A DNA stretch of 64,000 nt from Prorocentrum cordatum (GCA_963575745.1 CAUYUJ010012558.1:908203-972202), one strand, 5' to 3'; positions 1-10,524 are shown, counted from the first letter of the stretch. Numbers and translations are program-made. Notes: generated by a model not told the origin, from the sequence alone.

Positions 1-183
1 CGGCGTAACGAAACGGCACGGGGAGGAAGGAGGGATGGGGGGAGGGGGAAGCAGGTGGCGGCGTCGGTGTCGTTGCCAAGTGCCATGTGGTACCCACCGT
101 CACGGTCTTAAGAGGTTTTGCAAACCAAGTTGCGGGTGGGTTGGTGGGATGTTTGCGCGAGCAGTGGAATGGACAACTCACTG

Positions 184-395
184 CGAACATACATTAATTG
201 CACCACATAGATTGCACCACGTTGATTGCACAACATAGCTGGCACCACATATATTGAGCCACGTAATGTGCACCACATGGATTTCACAACATAGATTGCA
301 CAACAGGTGTTGCGGTGCACCACATGGGTTCCACTACATAGATTGAACCACATATACTGCACAATATAGACTGCACCACATATATTGATTAACAT
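184..395. repeat. Degenerate minisatellite (CACCACATAGATTG-like)
   Basis: Short units resembling TGCACCACATAGATTG recur with variation about a dozen times. Short ORFs reading through it are repeat translations. I see no gene elsewhere in 1-1138, which lies downstream of the minus-strand ALG6 gene. Confidence 0.75.
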
Positions 396-1138
396 ACAGT
401 GCTAGACACCTTATGTTTGGGTTCCAGGTTTTCAAACATGTGTATGCTTCGCGACAAGGCCCGTACCCCCCCTGGTAACGTCAGGATTCGCGCCGTCACC
501 GACTGGGCATTAGCCATTCCTACGCACTCTCAGGCATTCACAAAGCGGCGCCTGCCCGAATCGAGACGTTACCGCCGGTAACTGATTGGCCCACTTGCCC
601 TCTAGCCCCTCCTCCCCCCGGCAACGCCCGCGACCGCCAGGGGTAGGACATCTGCGCTCAGGCCACATAATCAAGCATCGACCCTGGATGAAAAGCAAGT
701 TCTCGGGAGCGATTCTGTTGCTTGTGCTGTATTAAACGTTACATGCTTTACTGTTCGCCTGACATATCTTTTAAACATTGTAAGCGAACCACAGAAGATG
801 AATAACAAAACCCGAGATGTCCATGGGGAGCACGTCTCTAAGAAGAACGAACCAGCGGATGTCCAGGGCTGAGGGCTGCTCAAAGGCAACGCCCGGAGGC
901 TGGCCCCAGCAGCCCCCAGGTCGTGTTGTTTGCAGTGTTGCTACGCCATTGCCCTCCATTGCACGCGTATGCCCTTTCCACAAGGCGTGCCCCTCATTGT
1001 CGTCGCGCCAGGCTCATTCATACAGGACGAGCGGACCGCTTCTCCAAGGACTCGTCCCGCCACTAGAGGCGCGCTGGGATGGCGCCCAGGCGGCGTGGGC
1101 GCCAGGCACTCGCACGCGCACTCCCGGTCGGGCGAGCG

Positions 1139-2752
1139 TCACTCCTCCTTCTGGCCTCGCCCCTGCCAGCCGTGGTCAAATACGCCGCGCAGCTGGGCCA
1201 CCGTCAGGGCCCCCAGGCACAGGACGAAGTAGCCGCAGCTGGACCCCGTGATGAGCAGGGTCCAGGCGTCTGGGTACCTCGCAGGTGGCGCCACCAGCGC
1301 GTGCACGCAATGCAGCAGCACCGCCAGCACGTAGCAGCCGCGGAAGGCCGCCCGCAGCGCGCCAGGGGCTGGCAGGGCCTCGCAGAGTGCTACGAGGGCA
1401 AGGCACTGCGCCGCGTACACCTTGATGAGCTTATCCTTCACGACGAGCGGGAACATGGAGAAGTTGCAGGCCAGCACCAGGTGGCAGAGCAGCGCCGGGG
1501 CCCACGCTGGCCGCCGCTGTGGCCCGAGCGCCAGGGGCAGCAGGCAGGCGGCCACGCATGGGAAGAGGATCGCCTTCTCGTGCACCTGGAACGCGAAGAG
1601 GAAGAATGCGAAGGCCGAGGCAGCGAGCGCCGCCGCGAACGCTGCGGGGGAAGGTCTGGAGCCGCCGTCGGCCGTGGAGGCGCCTGTCCGGAGGCAGCAG
1701 GCGCAGGTTGGCAGCAGCGCCGCGAGGGTGACCCCGGCGCATGCCAGCGGCACGCGCTCGGGCTGCAGCAGCCTGTGCAGCTTCACCACCACGGAGATGG
1801 AACACCACACGTTGGCCACCTTGTCCTCGTAGAGGCCACGACCGAACGGAAACATCCGGCGCAGCACCTGGCCAGCCGCCCCAAGCGCGCCCGCCTGCGG
1901 ACGGGCGCCCTCTGTCAGCAGCCAAGGTCCCAGCAGCCAGGGCGAGAAAATGGCCGAGGCCGTGGCGAGCACCACGGCGCCGGTGACGCCCACGCGCCAG
2001 ACTGCTGGCAGCAGGCCGCGGGGACCCCGCTGAAGGCAGTGGGCCAGGATGCCGAAGAAGAACGCGGGCGCGTAGTACAGCGCGATCTGCTTGAACAACA
2101 ACCCCGAGGTGAAGAGCACGCTGCCCAGCAGCACGCGGCCCCTGGCAACGCAGCCCGCGGCCGCCAAGCACAGCCCGAAGCACACGCCGTTGTACTGGAA
2201 GTGGCCGTGGTCGATGAGGACGAGCGGCGGCAGCAGCCACAGGCTCAGCAAAGCAGCCGTGCGCGCCGCCGACGTCTCCTTCTCGTGGGCGAAGCCGCCC
2301 ACGGCGCAGGCGCAGCCGGGCAGGTACACCAGCAGGTCGGACAGCACCACCGAGGCACGCATGAAGAGCTTGCAGGCCACGCTCTCGTGCCCGCGGCTCG
2401 CCGACAGCGCGAAGCACTCGGGCACGAGTGCGTGCCCCACCTGGCCAAGAGTCAGGGAATGATACGCGGTCAGCGGGGGGTAGTCCAACCCCCAGTACAG
2501 GAGGTCGTTGTCCGTGGTGTTCTCGTACCACTCCAGGGCGGGCAACGCGGTCGTGATCTCCATCCAGTGCCGCTGCGCCTCGTAATCGCCGAACATCGGC
2601 GGGGTGGCCTCGCCCGAATGGGGGGACACTGCGACCGCACATCGAAAGGCTACAGCCACGAATACACCAAGAGTCGACAGCACGCACCCGTGGTTCTCGC
2701 ACAAGCGACCCACGCGCGCCCAAACTGCTTGCTGGTCAGAGCTCGCAGCCAT
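1139..2752 (-). CDS. ALG6: Dolichyl-P-Glc:Man9GlcNAc2-PP-dolichol alpha-1,3-glucosyltransferase (ALG6)
   Basis: The 537-residue product is a GT57-family multi-pass ER membrane enzyme that transfers the first glucose from dolichyl-phosphate-glucose to the lipid-linked N-glycan precursor. Family landmarks near the N-terminus are GDYEAQRHWMEIT, the luminal acidic loop that separates ALG6 from ALG8, followed by YWGLDYPPLTAYHS, KLFMR and DHGHFQYN. Several hydrophobic segments follow to the C-terminus. Length matches the family. The frame is open upstream to a TTG at 2827, but I chose the ATG at 2752: it sits in a good context (GCCATGGCT), and the upstream part overlaps two relict spliced leaders, so it should be 5'UTR. 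No intron interrupts the frame, which with the relict leaders points to a gene returned to the genome from mRNA. No frameshift or stop is visible, so it may be functional. Confidence 0.93.
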   Translation of the reverse strand: MAASSDQQAVWARVGRLCENHGCVLSTLGVFVAVAFRCAVAVSPHSGEATPPMFGDYEAQRHWMEITTALPALEWYENTTDNDLLYWGLDYPPLTAYHSLTLGQVGHALVPECFALSASRGHESVACKLFMRASVVLSDLLVYLPGCACAVGGFAHEKETSAARTAALLSLWLLPPLVLIDHGHFQYNGVCFGLCLAAAGCVARGRVLLGSVLFTSGLLFKQIALYYAPAFFFGILAHCLQRGPRGLLPAVWRVGVTGAVVLATASAIFSPWLLGPWLLTEGARPQAGALGAAGQVLRRMFPFGRGLYEDKVANVWCSISVVVKLHRLLQPERVPLACAGVTLAALLPTCACCLRTGASTADGGSRPSPAAFAAALAASAFAFFLFAFQVHEKAILFPCVAACLLPLALGPQRRPAWAPALLCHLVLACNFSMFPLVVKDKLIKVYAAQCLALVALCEALPAPGALRAAFRGCYVLAVLLHCVHALVAPPARYPDAWTLLITGSSCGYFVLCLGALTVAQLRGVFDHGWQGRGQKEE

Positions 2753-2817
2753 GGCGAACCCGATGGCTGCCCCACGCGCAGAGACGTTCTTTGCAACGCC
2801 GTCTGGGCCGCCCCTTC

Positions 2818-2840
2818 CTTGAGACAAATTGTGGCCGTGG
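2818..2840 (-). other. Relict dinoflagellate spliced leader (inner copy)
   Basis: The minus strand reads CCACGGCCACAA then TTTGTCTCAAG. Against DinoSL (CCGTAGCCATTT then TGGCTCAAG) it matches at about 16 of 21 positions with a 2-base insertion. It ends in CTCAAG and abuts the outer copy at 2841-2861. It lies 65 bases upstream of the chosen ALG6 start, where the 5' end of a trans-spliced mRNA would be. Confidence 0.75.
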
Positions 2841-2861
2841 CTTCATCCAAAACTGCTACGG
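2841..2861 (-). other. Relict dinoflagellate spliced leader (outer, full-length copy)
   Basis: The minus strand reads CCGTAGCAGTTTTGG then ATGAAG, matching the 21-nt DinoSL at 17 positions without gaps. The preceding base is T, allowed at the variable first position of DinoSL. It lies head-to-tail with the inner copy, the pattern left when a trans-spliced mRNA is reverse transcribed, reinserted and trans-spliced again. Confidence 0.82.
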
Positions 2862-2974
2862 AACTCATACCACGTCCCCTGGTACCTCAGGCCCGGGCAG
2901 GAGGAATAGGAGGAGGACCAGGAAAATCCATCAACGATGCTGCAATAAACACGCCGTATCGTCACAAATGATTC

Positions 2975-3470
2975 GGTGACCACACGCGTCCCGCGCCACC
3001 CAGCACGGCGCTGAATTGCCCCATTGGGTGCTCCACGGAAGGCCCCAGTGGCTGTGACCACACGCGTCCCGCGCCACCCATCGCGGCGCTTCATGGCCCC
3101 ATAAGCAGCTCCACCGAAGGCCGCACTGGCTGTGATCACATGCGTCTACCCCCGTCCATTTCGGAACACCCTTCGCGTGTTTCGTGGCCCCATAGGGAGC
3201 CTCACCGAAGGCCCCAGCGGCGACGTCCGCATGAGCTCCCCCCGCTCATTTCGGCATGCCTCTCGCGCGCTTATTGGCCCCATTGGGAGCTCCACCGAAG
3301 GCTCCAACGGCGACGTTCGCATGGCTCCATTTTAGCACGCCCCTCAAAATGTTCGTGGGCTCCTATGGACCACCACCGAAGGCCACAATGGCTGCGCCAT
3401 CATACGTGCCCCATTCGGCACGCCCTTTGCACTCCTCGTGGCCCCATAAATAGAGCCACCGGAGGCGATG
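2975..3470. repeat. Tandem repeat, about six 78-91 bp units
   Basis: Each unit carries a block like GGCCCCATTGGGAGCTCCAC, then CGAAGGC and a GGC boundary. The first two units share TGACCACACGCGTCCCGCGC. Units diverge progressively to the right. No coding potential. Confidence 0.8.
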
Positions 3471-4138
3471 CCCACAACGGCGGTACTCACAACTGCATAT
3501 GATTGGACCTTCGCCAGGAATAGGTTTTCTTTCCAGTTGGCAATTTACGCTTGTTTCCAAGGCCCCACCCCCCCTGGCAACGGTAACGAACATACCTGGG
3601 GGAGGGGGGGGGGCCCTGCACCCTCGGCGATCGGCGTGCTGAGGGGCGCGCCCCCCGCGGGTATGGCGCCGTGCTCACAGGCACGGCGACGTGCTAAAAA
3701 GCATGCGTTGGTGCTCACAAACGTGCTGTGGCGTTCGCAAGCTCCCCGCTGTTGTGGCGCTGATCTTACAGGTAGGGCGCGGTGCTGAAAATGCAAATCT
3801 CGGTGCTCACATGCGCGCTGTGGCGTTTGCGACCTGTTGCTGTGCGCGTAGGTCAGGAGGGCGTGGGGATGACATGATGTCGATAGTGATGATGCTGATG
3901 ACGAGGAGTGGGAAGAGGACTACTCACTGCCATGGTGCCCTACGAACTACTCACAAGGCGGCGGGGATTGCACTCCCGCCCGCGTGCGCTGGTCGGTGAA
4001 GGCCGTCTGAAGCATCGGCGGTTTTCTGGCCTTCGTGGGCCTTCCCAGTCGCCACGGCTGAGCGCGGGTCGAAAAACTGGTCGGTCTGGACCTCCGCAAG
4101 GGTCCAGGAGTCCAGGGACCGATGTCGAGTGAATTTCG
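3471..4138. other. No gene recognised
   Basis: Contains an irregular GTGCTCACA/GTGCTGTGGCG-like repetition (about 3660-3840). The short ORFs look random. Confidence 0.5.
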
Positions 4139-4139
4139 G

Positions 4140-4650
4140 CCAGGCTGGGGGGCCGCCGTTGTCTCTGGGGGATCGTCGCCGCCGCCGCCGCCGCCCTTCG
4201 CTGGTCTCCGCCGCGGCCGCCGGCGCAGTCGTCCTCGTCGTTCGCCGTCGTGCGTCCTCTTCGTCGTCGTCGTCGTCGTTGTCGTCGAGTTTGTTGTCGC
4301 CGCCACGGATCGAGAGGGAGGTCAATTAAAACCCGATCGACTTCGAACGCCCTTCTGAGATTCGATCTTTAGCTCCGACGAGCCCGCTGGGCCCAACGCG
4401 ACGACGACGACGACGGCGGCGGCAACGGACGCGAGGCATTGTGGTGCACGCAGGCGGAGTGGTGCACGCAGGCGTTGTGGTGCACGCTGTCGTCGTCGTC
4501 ATCGTCACCCTCGTCGTCGCCGTCGTCGTCGTCGTCTTCCTCCTCCTCCTCCACTTCCTCCTCCTTCTCCTCCTCGTCCCCCTCCTCCTCCTCTTCCTCC
4601 CCGTCGTCGTTGTCGTGCTGCCGCTGTCGGTCGTTGTCGTGGTCTTCGTA
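4140..4650. repeat. Trinucleotide-rich region (CGC, CGT, CCT)
   Basis: Runs of CGC/CGT (4165-4300), three copies of GTGGTGCACGCAGGCG-like sequence (4440-4490), then CGT and CCT runs to about 4610. Ser- or Asp/Glu-rich ORFs here are repeat translations. Confidence 0.8.
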
Positions 4651-4879
4651 GTGGCGAAGCGCATTGTAGTCGGTCGCAGGCCGTTGCGGTGCTCTCAAGC
4701 GCCACGCCGGTGCTCCCAGGCTTGCACACGTGATCGAATCGTGTACGACTGTTGCATTCGCAAGCACGCCTGGCGCTCGCGCTCGCACGATGGTGATCCC
4801 ACAGCGCAGCCCGCCTCGACGCGCCCCACCCCGCGTAAGCGACCTTTACCCAGGGCCCCAAGCGCCCACCTGACGAGTT

Positions 4880-5735
4880 TTGCCACGGAAACGACTCTAA
4901 CCCCCCACCTGGTCCGACCCCCGTACCATCCTGGGACCTCTGTTTTTGGTACCCCCCTGCCCGACGATATTTGCCCCCAGAACCGACCCTGACCCCCCAC
5001 CTGGTCCGACCCCCGCACCCATGCATCCTCGGAGCTCTGTTCTTAGGACCCCCCCACCCCACGATTTTTGTGCCGGAGCCGACCCTGCCCCCCACCTGGT
5101 CCGACCCCCGCACCATCTTCGGAGCTCTGTTCTTAAGACCCCCCCACCCACCCGACGATTTTTGCCCTGGAGCCGACCCTGACCCCCCACCTGGTCCGAC
5201 CCCCGTACCATCCTCGGACCTCTGTTTTTGCTACACCCCCACACGACGAGCTTTGCGCCAGAACCGACCCTGACCCCCCACCTGGTCCGACCCCCGCACC
5301 ATCCTCGGAGCTCTGTTCTTAGGACCCCCCCACCCGACGATTTTTTGCCCAGAACCGACCCCCCACCTGGTCCGACCCCCGCACCATCCTCGGAGCTCTG
5401 TTCTTAGGACCCCCCCCACCGGACGATTTTTTGCCTCAGAACCGACCCCCCACCTGGTCCGACCCCCGTACCATCCTGGGACCTCTGTTATGGCACCCCC
5501 CCACCTGACGAGTTTTGCCCCGGAACCGACCCTGACCCCCCACCTGGTCCGACCCCCGCACCATCCTGGGACCTCTGTTTTTGGTACCACCCCACCCGAC
5601 GAGTTTTGTCACGGAACAGACCCTGACCCCCCACCTGGTCCGACCCCCACACCATCCTCGGAGCTCTGTTCTGAGGACCCCCCCGCCCGACGATTTTTGC
5701 ACCTCTGTTTTGGTCCCCCCCCACCGGACAGTTTT
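4880..5735. repeat. Minisatellite A, first array (~90 bp units)
   Basis: Units contain ACCCCCCACCTGGTCCGACC, then a CACCATCCTCGGAGCTCTGTT-like part and a CCCGACGATTTTTGCC-like part. About nine or ten units. The same array recurs at 17060-17850 in the same orientation, just beyond the second copy of the duplicated block. Confidence 0.9.
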
Positions 5736-5817
5736 TCCCCACATCCTTAGTGGGGTTTTTGTTCCCCACATCCTTAGTGGGGTTCTTGTTTTCTCTGCAC
5801 ACCCTCCGCGCAGGATC

Positions 5818-5919
5818 TCCTCCTCCTCCTCCTCCTCCTCCTCCTCCTCCTCCTCCCTCTCCTCTGCTCCTCTTTGCTTCCTCCTCCGCATCATCATCAC
5901 CATCACCATCACTCCCCAC

Positions 5920-6018
<99 letters not shown>

Positions 6019-6073
6019 CCATTAGCATCACCATCACCATCCAACGATCACTCACCATCATCGGCATCGAACG

Positions 6074-6110
<37 letters not shown>

Positions 6111-6111
6111 G

Positions 6112-6152
<41 letters not shown>

Positions 6153-6165
6153 CTACTCGCTGACT
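5818..6165. repeat. (TCC)n and (CAT)n microsatellites
   Basis: A TCC run to about 5852, then imperfect CAT repeats with CAC interruptions to about 6152. Reads as poly-His, poly-Ser or poly-Ile by frame; not a gene. Confidence 0.95.
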
Positions 6166-6167
6166 TG

Positions 6168-6965
6168 AGGCCTGAATATGGAGGAAGTATCAGGCGGGAG
6201 CCTCGTCTGTAAGTGAATTGTGGGGAAGTCTCAGGCGGGAGCCCCCTCCCTATGGGGCCCGCACTTCATGTTCGAATCCGAGCGGGTCATCCGCAACGTG
6301 CAACTGTCGTCACTTTTGGGCTCTTGAGACCTGAATATGGAGGAAGTCTCGAGCGGGAGCTTCGTCTGTGAGTGAATTGCGAGGAAGTCTCAGGCGGGAG
6401 CCCCCTCCCTATGGGGCCCGCAGATCATGTTGGTAATCCGAGCGGGTCATCCGAAACGTGTAAGTGTCGTCACTTGTGGGCTCTTGAGGCCTGAATATGA
6501 GTGAGTTGCGACGAAGTCTCAGGCGGGAACCCCCTCCCTATGGGGCCCGCAGATCATGTTGGTAATCCGACCGGGTCATCCGAAACGTGTAAGTGTCGTC
6601 ACTTTTGGGCTCTTGAGGCCTGAATATGGAGGAAGTATCAGGGGGGAGCCTCGTTCACTTTTGGGCTCTTGAGACCTGAATATGGAGGACGTCTCGAGCG
6701 GGAGCCTCGTCTGTGAGTGAATTGCGAGGAAGTCTCAGGCGGGAGCCTGCTCCCTATGGGGCCCGCACTTCAAGTAAGAGTGAATTGCGAAGAAGTCTCA
6801 GGCGGGAGCCCCCTCCCTAGGGGGCCCGCAAATCATGTTGGTAATCCGAGCGGGTCATCCGAAACGTGTAAGTGTCGTCACTTTTGGCCTCTTGAGGCCT
6901 GAATATGGAGGAAGTATTAGGCGGGAGCCTCGTTCACTTTTGGGCTCTTGAGACCTGAAAATGGA
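6168..6965. repeat. Tandem ~140 bp repeat inside unit copy 1
   Basis: Units contain GGGCTCTTGAGGCCTGAATA, a GGAGGAAGTCTCAGGCGGGA block, then CCTATGGGGCCCGCA and GGGTCATCCGAAACGTG. Full and truncated units alternate. Matches 15660-16460. Confidence 0.85.
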
Positions 6966-7309
6966 GGACGTCTCGAGCGGCGGAGCAGCTCGCGGCAGAG
7001 CTGGGTTTCATGCTGCCCCCCGCCTGAGCGCCGCGGCGCGCGCCTGGAGGCCCGCGGGGTTGTCCCAACGGCTAGCTCCCACGCCCCAGCGGCCTGCGAG
7101 GTTGTCTCAACGGCCCAGCCCGAAGGTTTGCCCCGACGGCTTCGCGATCTAGCCGTCGGCAGACGCGCGCGCGCTGGCCGAGGCGGCGACGGCGCTGAGG
7201 AAAATGGATTTGCTTGCCCCGACGAGGGAGAAGGGGAGGTGCACATGGAGAAAAGGCAGGGGGGATGAGGAGGGAAGGGGCATGGGGGAGGCCGACGACG
7301 AGGAGGAGG

Positions 7310-7380
7310 TGGCGAGAGAGGAGGAGGAGGAGGAGGAGGAGGAGGAGGAGGAGGAGGAGAAAGAGGAGGAGGAAGAGAAA
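7310..7380. repeat. (GAG)n tract
   Basis: Polypurine GAG repeat at the end of unit copy 1; the corresponding tract in copy 2 (16796-16935) is about twice as long. Confidence 0.9.
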
Positions 7381-7493
7381 TAGAAGAGAGGGCAGCGCAG
7401 GGAGCGAGAGGAGAGGGTGTCCGCCAGGGGGAGGAGGAAAGGGCAAAGGGTAAGCTAAACAGATTATCGTGTGGGGTCCTACCGTCGGAGTAA

Positions 7494-7557
7494 TTTTCTC
7501 TGCACACCCTCCGCGCAGGATCTCCTCCTCCTCCTCCCCCTCCCCCTCCTCTGCTCC
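7494..7557. repeat. Large duplicated unit, copy 2, left fragment
   Basis: Repeats the first bases of unit copy 1 (start sequence plus TCC run) and is cut at CTCCTCTGCTCC, where the LINE begins. The unit resumes at 15455. Confidence 0.85.
7546..7557. other. LINE target-site duplication, left
   Basis: CTCCTCTGCTCC occurs here and at 15443-15454. Unit copy 1 has this sequence once, uninterrupted, near 5860, which shows the empty site. Confidence 0.8.
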
Positions 7558-7668
7558 AAAGCATCTGGGTCAGGAGTGCGCAGGTGCAGAGGGCGACAGG
7601 CGCCCGCCCCCACACTTTCTGCATGCCGCCGCCAGGAGACATCCCCTTTACATCTATACTTTCTCGCG

Positions 7669-8694
7669 ATGGCCTTTAGATGTCTCAGCGTGGGCTGCTG
7701 GCTCCTGCTCGACCTTATGGCTGGGCAACGGTTGCGCGCGCTCCAGTACAACCCCCTGCACGCGTCGAGCGGCGAGAGGCCCGCGTCCATCGCGCAGGCC
7801 TGCAGGGCCTACGACTTCGCGTGCTTGAATGGCACTGCGGCCAATGGGTACGGCAGGGAGCGCTCGTGGGAGGCGCGATGGCGGCGCGCTGGTGACCACA
7901 GCTGGTGCATCGAGAGCGGGTGGGCGAGGGGGCCGTCCACGAACAAGAGCGCTGGCTGCAGCATCATTCTTGGGTCCAAGATTCGGCGCGGCTCGATCAC
8001 ACACACGTGGACGCCCCCCGCCTCGCTGGCGGGCAGAGGATTGGCTCTGCGGGCCCGCTGCGCGAAGTGCGACGTCGGGATTTGTTCGGCCGACTTCCCG
8101 CCACCGCCTGTGAAGGGCGGCGCCGACGTCCATCGCCGCACCTGCGACGCCTTGACCAGCTGGCTGCGCGAGCTGCCGTACCTGAGCGCAAAGAGGGTGC
8201 CCCCGATCTTCTGCGTCGATCTGAACTCGGGGTTCGGTCTGCAGCAGCTCGACGGGGACAGCACCTGGAGGACGGTCGAGTCCGACGTGTTCGGGTCAGA
8301 CGCGCAGGACAAGCAGCGCTACGCGGCGGACTGCCTGCTGCCGCTGATGGAGGAGCTCGGCATGGTGGCGGTCAACACCTATATCGGCTGCGGCCCCACT
8401 TTTTTCGGGGCCAAGGCTGCCACGCAGATCGACTTTGCGTTCATGCCGAAGACCCTGCTCGGAGATGTCACCTCGGCGGGCCCTCTTCGTCGGCTCGGAC
8501 GCGACCTGCAAGTTATCTCTACGGTGCAGGCGCGCGACCACGCGCCTGTTCACTTATGCATGGAGTATTCTAACGGGCAGACGGCGGATGCGCACGTCCA
8601 CTGCAACATGGCGGAGAACACACGGCTTGGCTACGTCCCACGACTTGCCAGATGGAACCGCGAGGCCCTGATGCAGTCTCTTCGTAGTGGGTAA
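7669..8694 (+). CDS. LINE endonuclease (endonuclease/exonuclease/phosphatase fold)
   Basis: From the ATG at 7669 the frame gives about 341 residues of an AP-endonuclease-like domain, which in LINEs nicks target DNA to prime reverse transcription. Landmarks in order are LQYNPLHASS near the N-terminus, GCSIILGSKIRRG, FCVDLNSGFG (equivalent to the G-D-x-N strand), PTFFGAKAATQIDFAF (the S/T-x-x-D-Y/F strand) and ARDHAPVHL (the S/R-D-H catalytic motif). The classical Asp of G-D-x-N appears as V-D-L-N, so catalytic Asp and Asn are kept. The frame stops at 8694, before the RT; in related elements the two are usually one polyprotein, so the stop is probably a lesion. The start codon is uncertain because the frame is open upstream into the CT-rich flank. 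Confidence 0.75.
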   Translation: MAFRCLSVGCWLLLDLMAGQRLRALQYNPLHASSGERPASIAQACRAYDFACLNGTAANGYGRERSWEARWRRAGDHSWCIESGWARGPSTNKSAGCSIILGSKIRRGSITHTWTPPASLAGRGLALRARCAKCDVGICSADFPPPPVKGGADVHRRTCDALTSWLRELPYLSAKRVPPIFCVDLNSGFGLQQLDGDSTWRTVESDVFGSDAQDKQRYAADCLLPLMEELGMVAVNTYIGCGPTFFGAKAATQIDFAFMPKTLLGDVTSAGPLRRLGRDLQVISTVQARDHAPVHLCMEYSNGQTADAHVHCNMAENTRLGYVPRLARWNREALMQSLRSG

Positions 8695-8699
8695 GGACG

Positions 8700-9144
8700 C
8701 GCAGACTTTCTTTTGGAACTGGAAGCATACATGAGATCTACGGAGGAACAGTGGAAGCATATTCAAAACGACGAGCAAACGCCAAACCACGATTGGGGCT
8801 TTTTTGATGGACGCACTACTCACTATTGGAAGCAAACATTTCTCACGGGCCCCCGCGTACCGACCTGGATATCGCACGTTAGCGGCGACGATCCAAACTT
8901 TCCTTGACCGGCAGCGGGAGCTTCGGCGTCAACTCGGCGCATTCAGGCATTGTGGACAGCACGCTGAGGCTCGTGGCCCGCACTATGTGGAGGCATGTGG
9001 GCACACTGGGGCTGCTGGTCTAACGTTTGAGAACGACGAGTCCCTCAGGCTGTCTTTGCTGGGGTTTAGGGGCAACTTCGGTGTCACACTAAGTGGTTAC
9101 GGCCTGCACGCAGACAGTATTGGAAGCGATGGCGAGAGGACGCG
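8700..9144 (+). pseudogene. Endonuclease-RT linker, frame-disrupted
   Basis: Two overlapping short frames (about 8713-8907 and 8804-9157) contain sequence typical of the linker, such as MRSTEEQWKHIQND and APAYRPGYRTLAATIQTFLD. They are joined only by frame changes. The same position in the second element (62507-63230) contains a comparable linker ending in GGAKRAHHRTK. Confidence 0.5.
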
Positions 9145-10524
9145 GTGGATGAGCTGAACGAGGCGCGCAGGCAGGGACGAAGAGCTGAAGTTGCACGACT
9201 TTCGCGAGTTCTGGCAGGTACTGGTGTCGGTCCTCGCAAGCGAGATTATCGTCGCGCCCCAGTGGCGCTCCCGACGGGAGAGGAGCTTGCTGAGCGCTGG
9301 GCTTTGCCAGCTGGACGCGGTGGCATGGCTGCCGCTAGCATCGACTGGCTCAACGAGGCCGAGGACTACGTCTACGACGACGTCAGCGGACAGGAGGCGC
9401 AGCACTTCATTGCGCCGTGGACGCCAGAGGGACTGAAGTGGGCTAAGAATCGTATTCAGGAGATACGCAGCTGGATGCGACGAGCCCCGAAGCGTCGAGC
9501 TTGTCCGCCCTGGCCAGCACCCCTCGAGCTCTGGTGGATGGTCTTTCACCCGTATCGGCGACTGCCCCGACGATACCATGGTGTTGGCTACGAGATCCCG
9601 CAGATCGACCTTGAGTTCACGCGCAAGTTTATTCTGATATTCATGCATCGGCTTCGCAGATCAGGCCAAGTGCCCTTGGTCTGGCACCTCAGCCAGGGCA
9701 TCGCGCTCACCTGGAAGAGAGTTATTCACCTCCTCGACCCGTTCGGCGAAGGATTCATGGCGACGGCGGTCGACAGGACCGAGCTTCACACTGAGCCCTT
9801 GTTCGCTCACGGGTGCATCCCTCATAGGCGACGCGAGACGGCTATGCTTGGTCAGCAAATCTGTACATGGAAGCTGCGCCGCCTCAACATCAACCACATC
9901 ACGGACTTGAAGGCCATCACTAACGCCTTCGCCTCCACGGACTGGCAGAGCCTGACGGACGCCAATGAGAGCATCATGAGGGAAGATCACGTCGCCTTCG
10001 GCCGCCAGAGGTTCAGGTTCGCTGCAGTGATGTTCGGAGATATTTGCGTTCGCTCTAGCGTCGGGGCATTGATTGGAGACCCTTGGGCGGTCAAAGTATT
10101 TGCACGCGACATCAGCACGGTTTTTTCGACTGTTCAGGAGCGATATGAGCAGTACGGGCCCGACACGGCTACTTGGTGCCAGCTCGCACTCCACTACGAC
10201 GGCGAGGATGTCATCCTGGACCTGGCGTTTCATTCTTATGTGGGCGACGCTATTCGGAAGATTGTAACAGAGGGACCATCTGCTCGCGAGCTAGCCAGAT
10301 GGTCACGCGCCTACGACCGACTTCTTGCTGCCGAGCTTCGACGGCACGGCTACGCGCTCAACCCAGCCAAGAATGTTAGCCTCTTGTCGTTCGTGGGCGA
10401 AGGATTGCACGCTCGCAGGCGGGAGGTGATTGAAAAAAGGTCCTTCTTGCTGGGGCCCCTGCGGATGCCACTCGCCACCTCGGGGGCCAGGTCATGGGCA
10501 ACTGTTCGTTTCGGGCTGAGCTGA
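9145..10524 (+). pseudogene. LINE reverse transcriptase, catalytic residue changed
   Basis: About 459 residues cover fingers and palm of a LINE reverse transcriptase, which would copy element RNA at the nicked target. Recognisable parts are YEIPQIDLEFTRKFILIF (fingers), TNAFASTDW (motif A region), HSYVGDAIRK at the position of the YxDD box, and YALNPAKNVSLLSFVGEG (the motif D region). The box reads YVGD rather than YVDD. The homologous part of the element at 61.66 kb reads CVDD, so the Asp was probably present ancestrally. The first Asp of this box binds catalytic metal, so activity is unlikely. The first codon used here is GTG; the true start is probably upstream, across the disrupted linker. 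The frame ends before the zinc-finger part, implying another frameshift near 10500-10820. Confidence 0.72.

Larger units (their letters stand above)
5795..7490. repeat. Large duplicated unit, copy 1
   Basis: Begins at TTTCTCTGCACACCCTCCGC and runs through (TCC)n, (CAT)n, a ~140 bp tandem repeat and a (GAG)n tract to a TCCTACCGTCGGA-like end. The same start sequence recurs at 7494 and the rest recurs at 15455-17058. This is a tandem duplication of a ~1.7 kb unit with the LINE inserted in the second copy. Confidence 0.85.

Noticed and set aside
1079-2971. Plus-strand 630-residue ORF antisense to ALG6
   Set aside because: Shadow of the GC-rich ALG6 gene; Arg/Gln/Gly-rich with no motif.
5880-6165. 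Poly-His, poly-Ser and poly-Ile ORFs
   Set aside because: Direct translations of (CAT)n/(TCA)n in three frames; no start context or non-repeat domain.
6300-6330. TTTTGGGCTCTTGAG resembling spliced leader TTTTGGCTCAAG
   Set aside because: Recurs in every ~140 bp tandem unit, has an extra G and CTTGAG instead of CAAG, and no SL-like 5' half or coding sequence follows.
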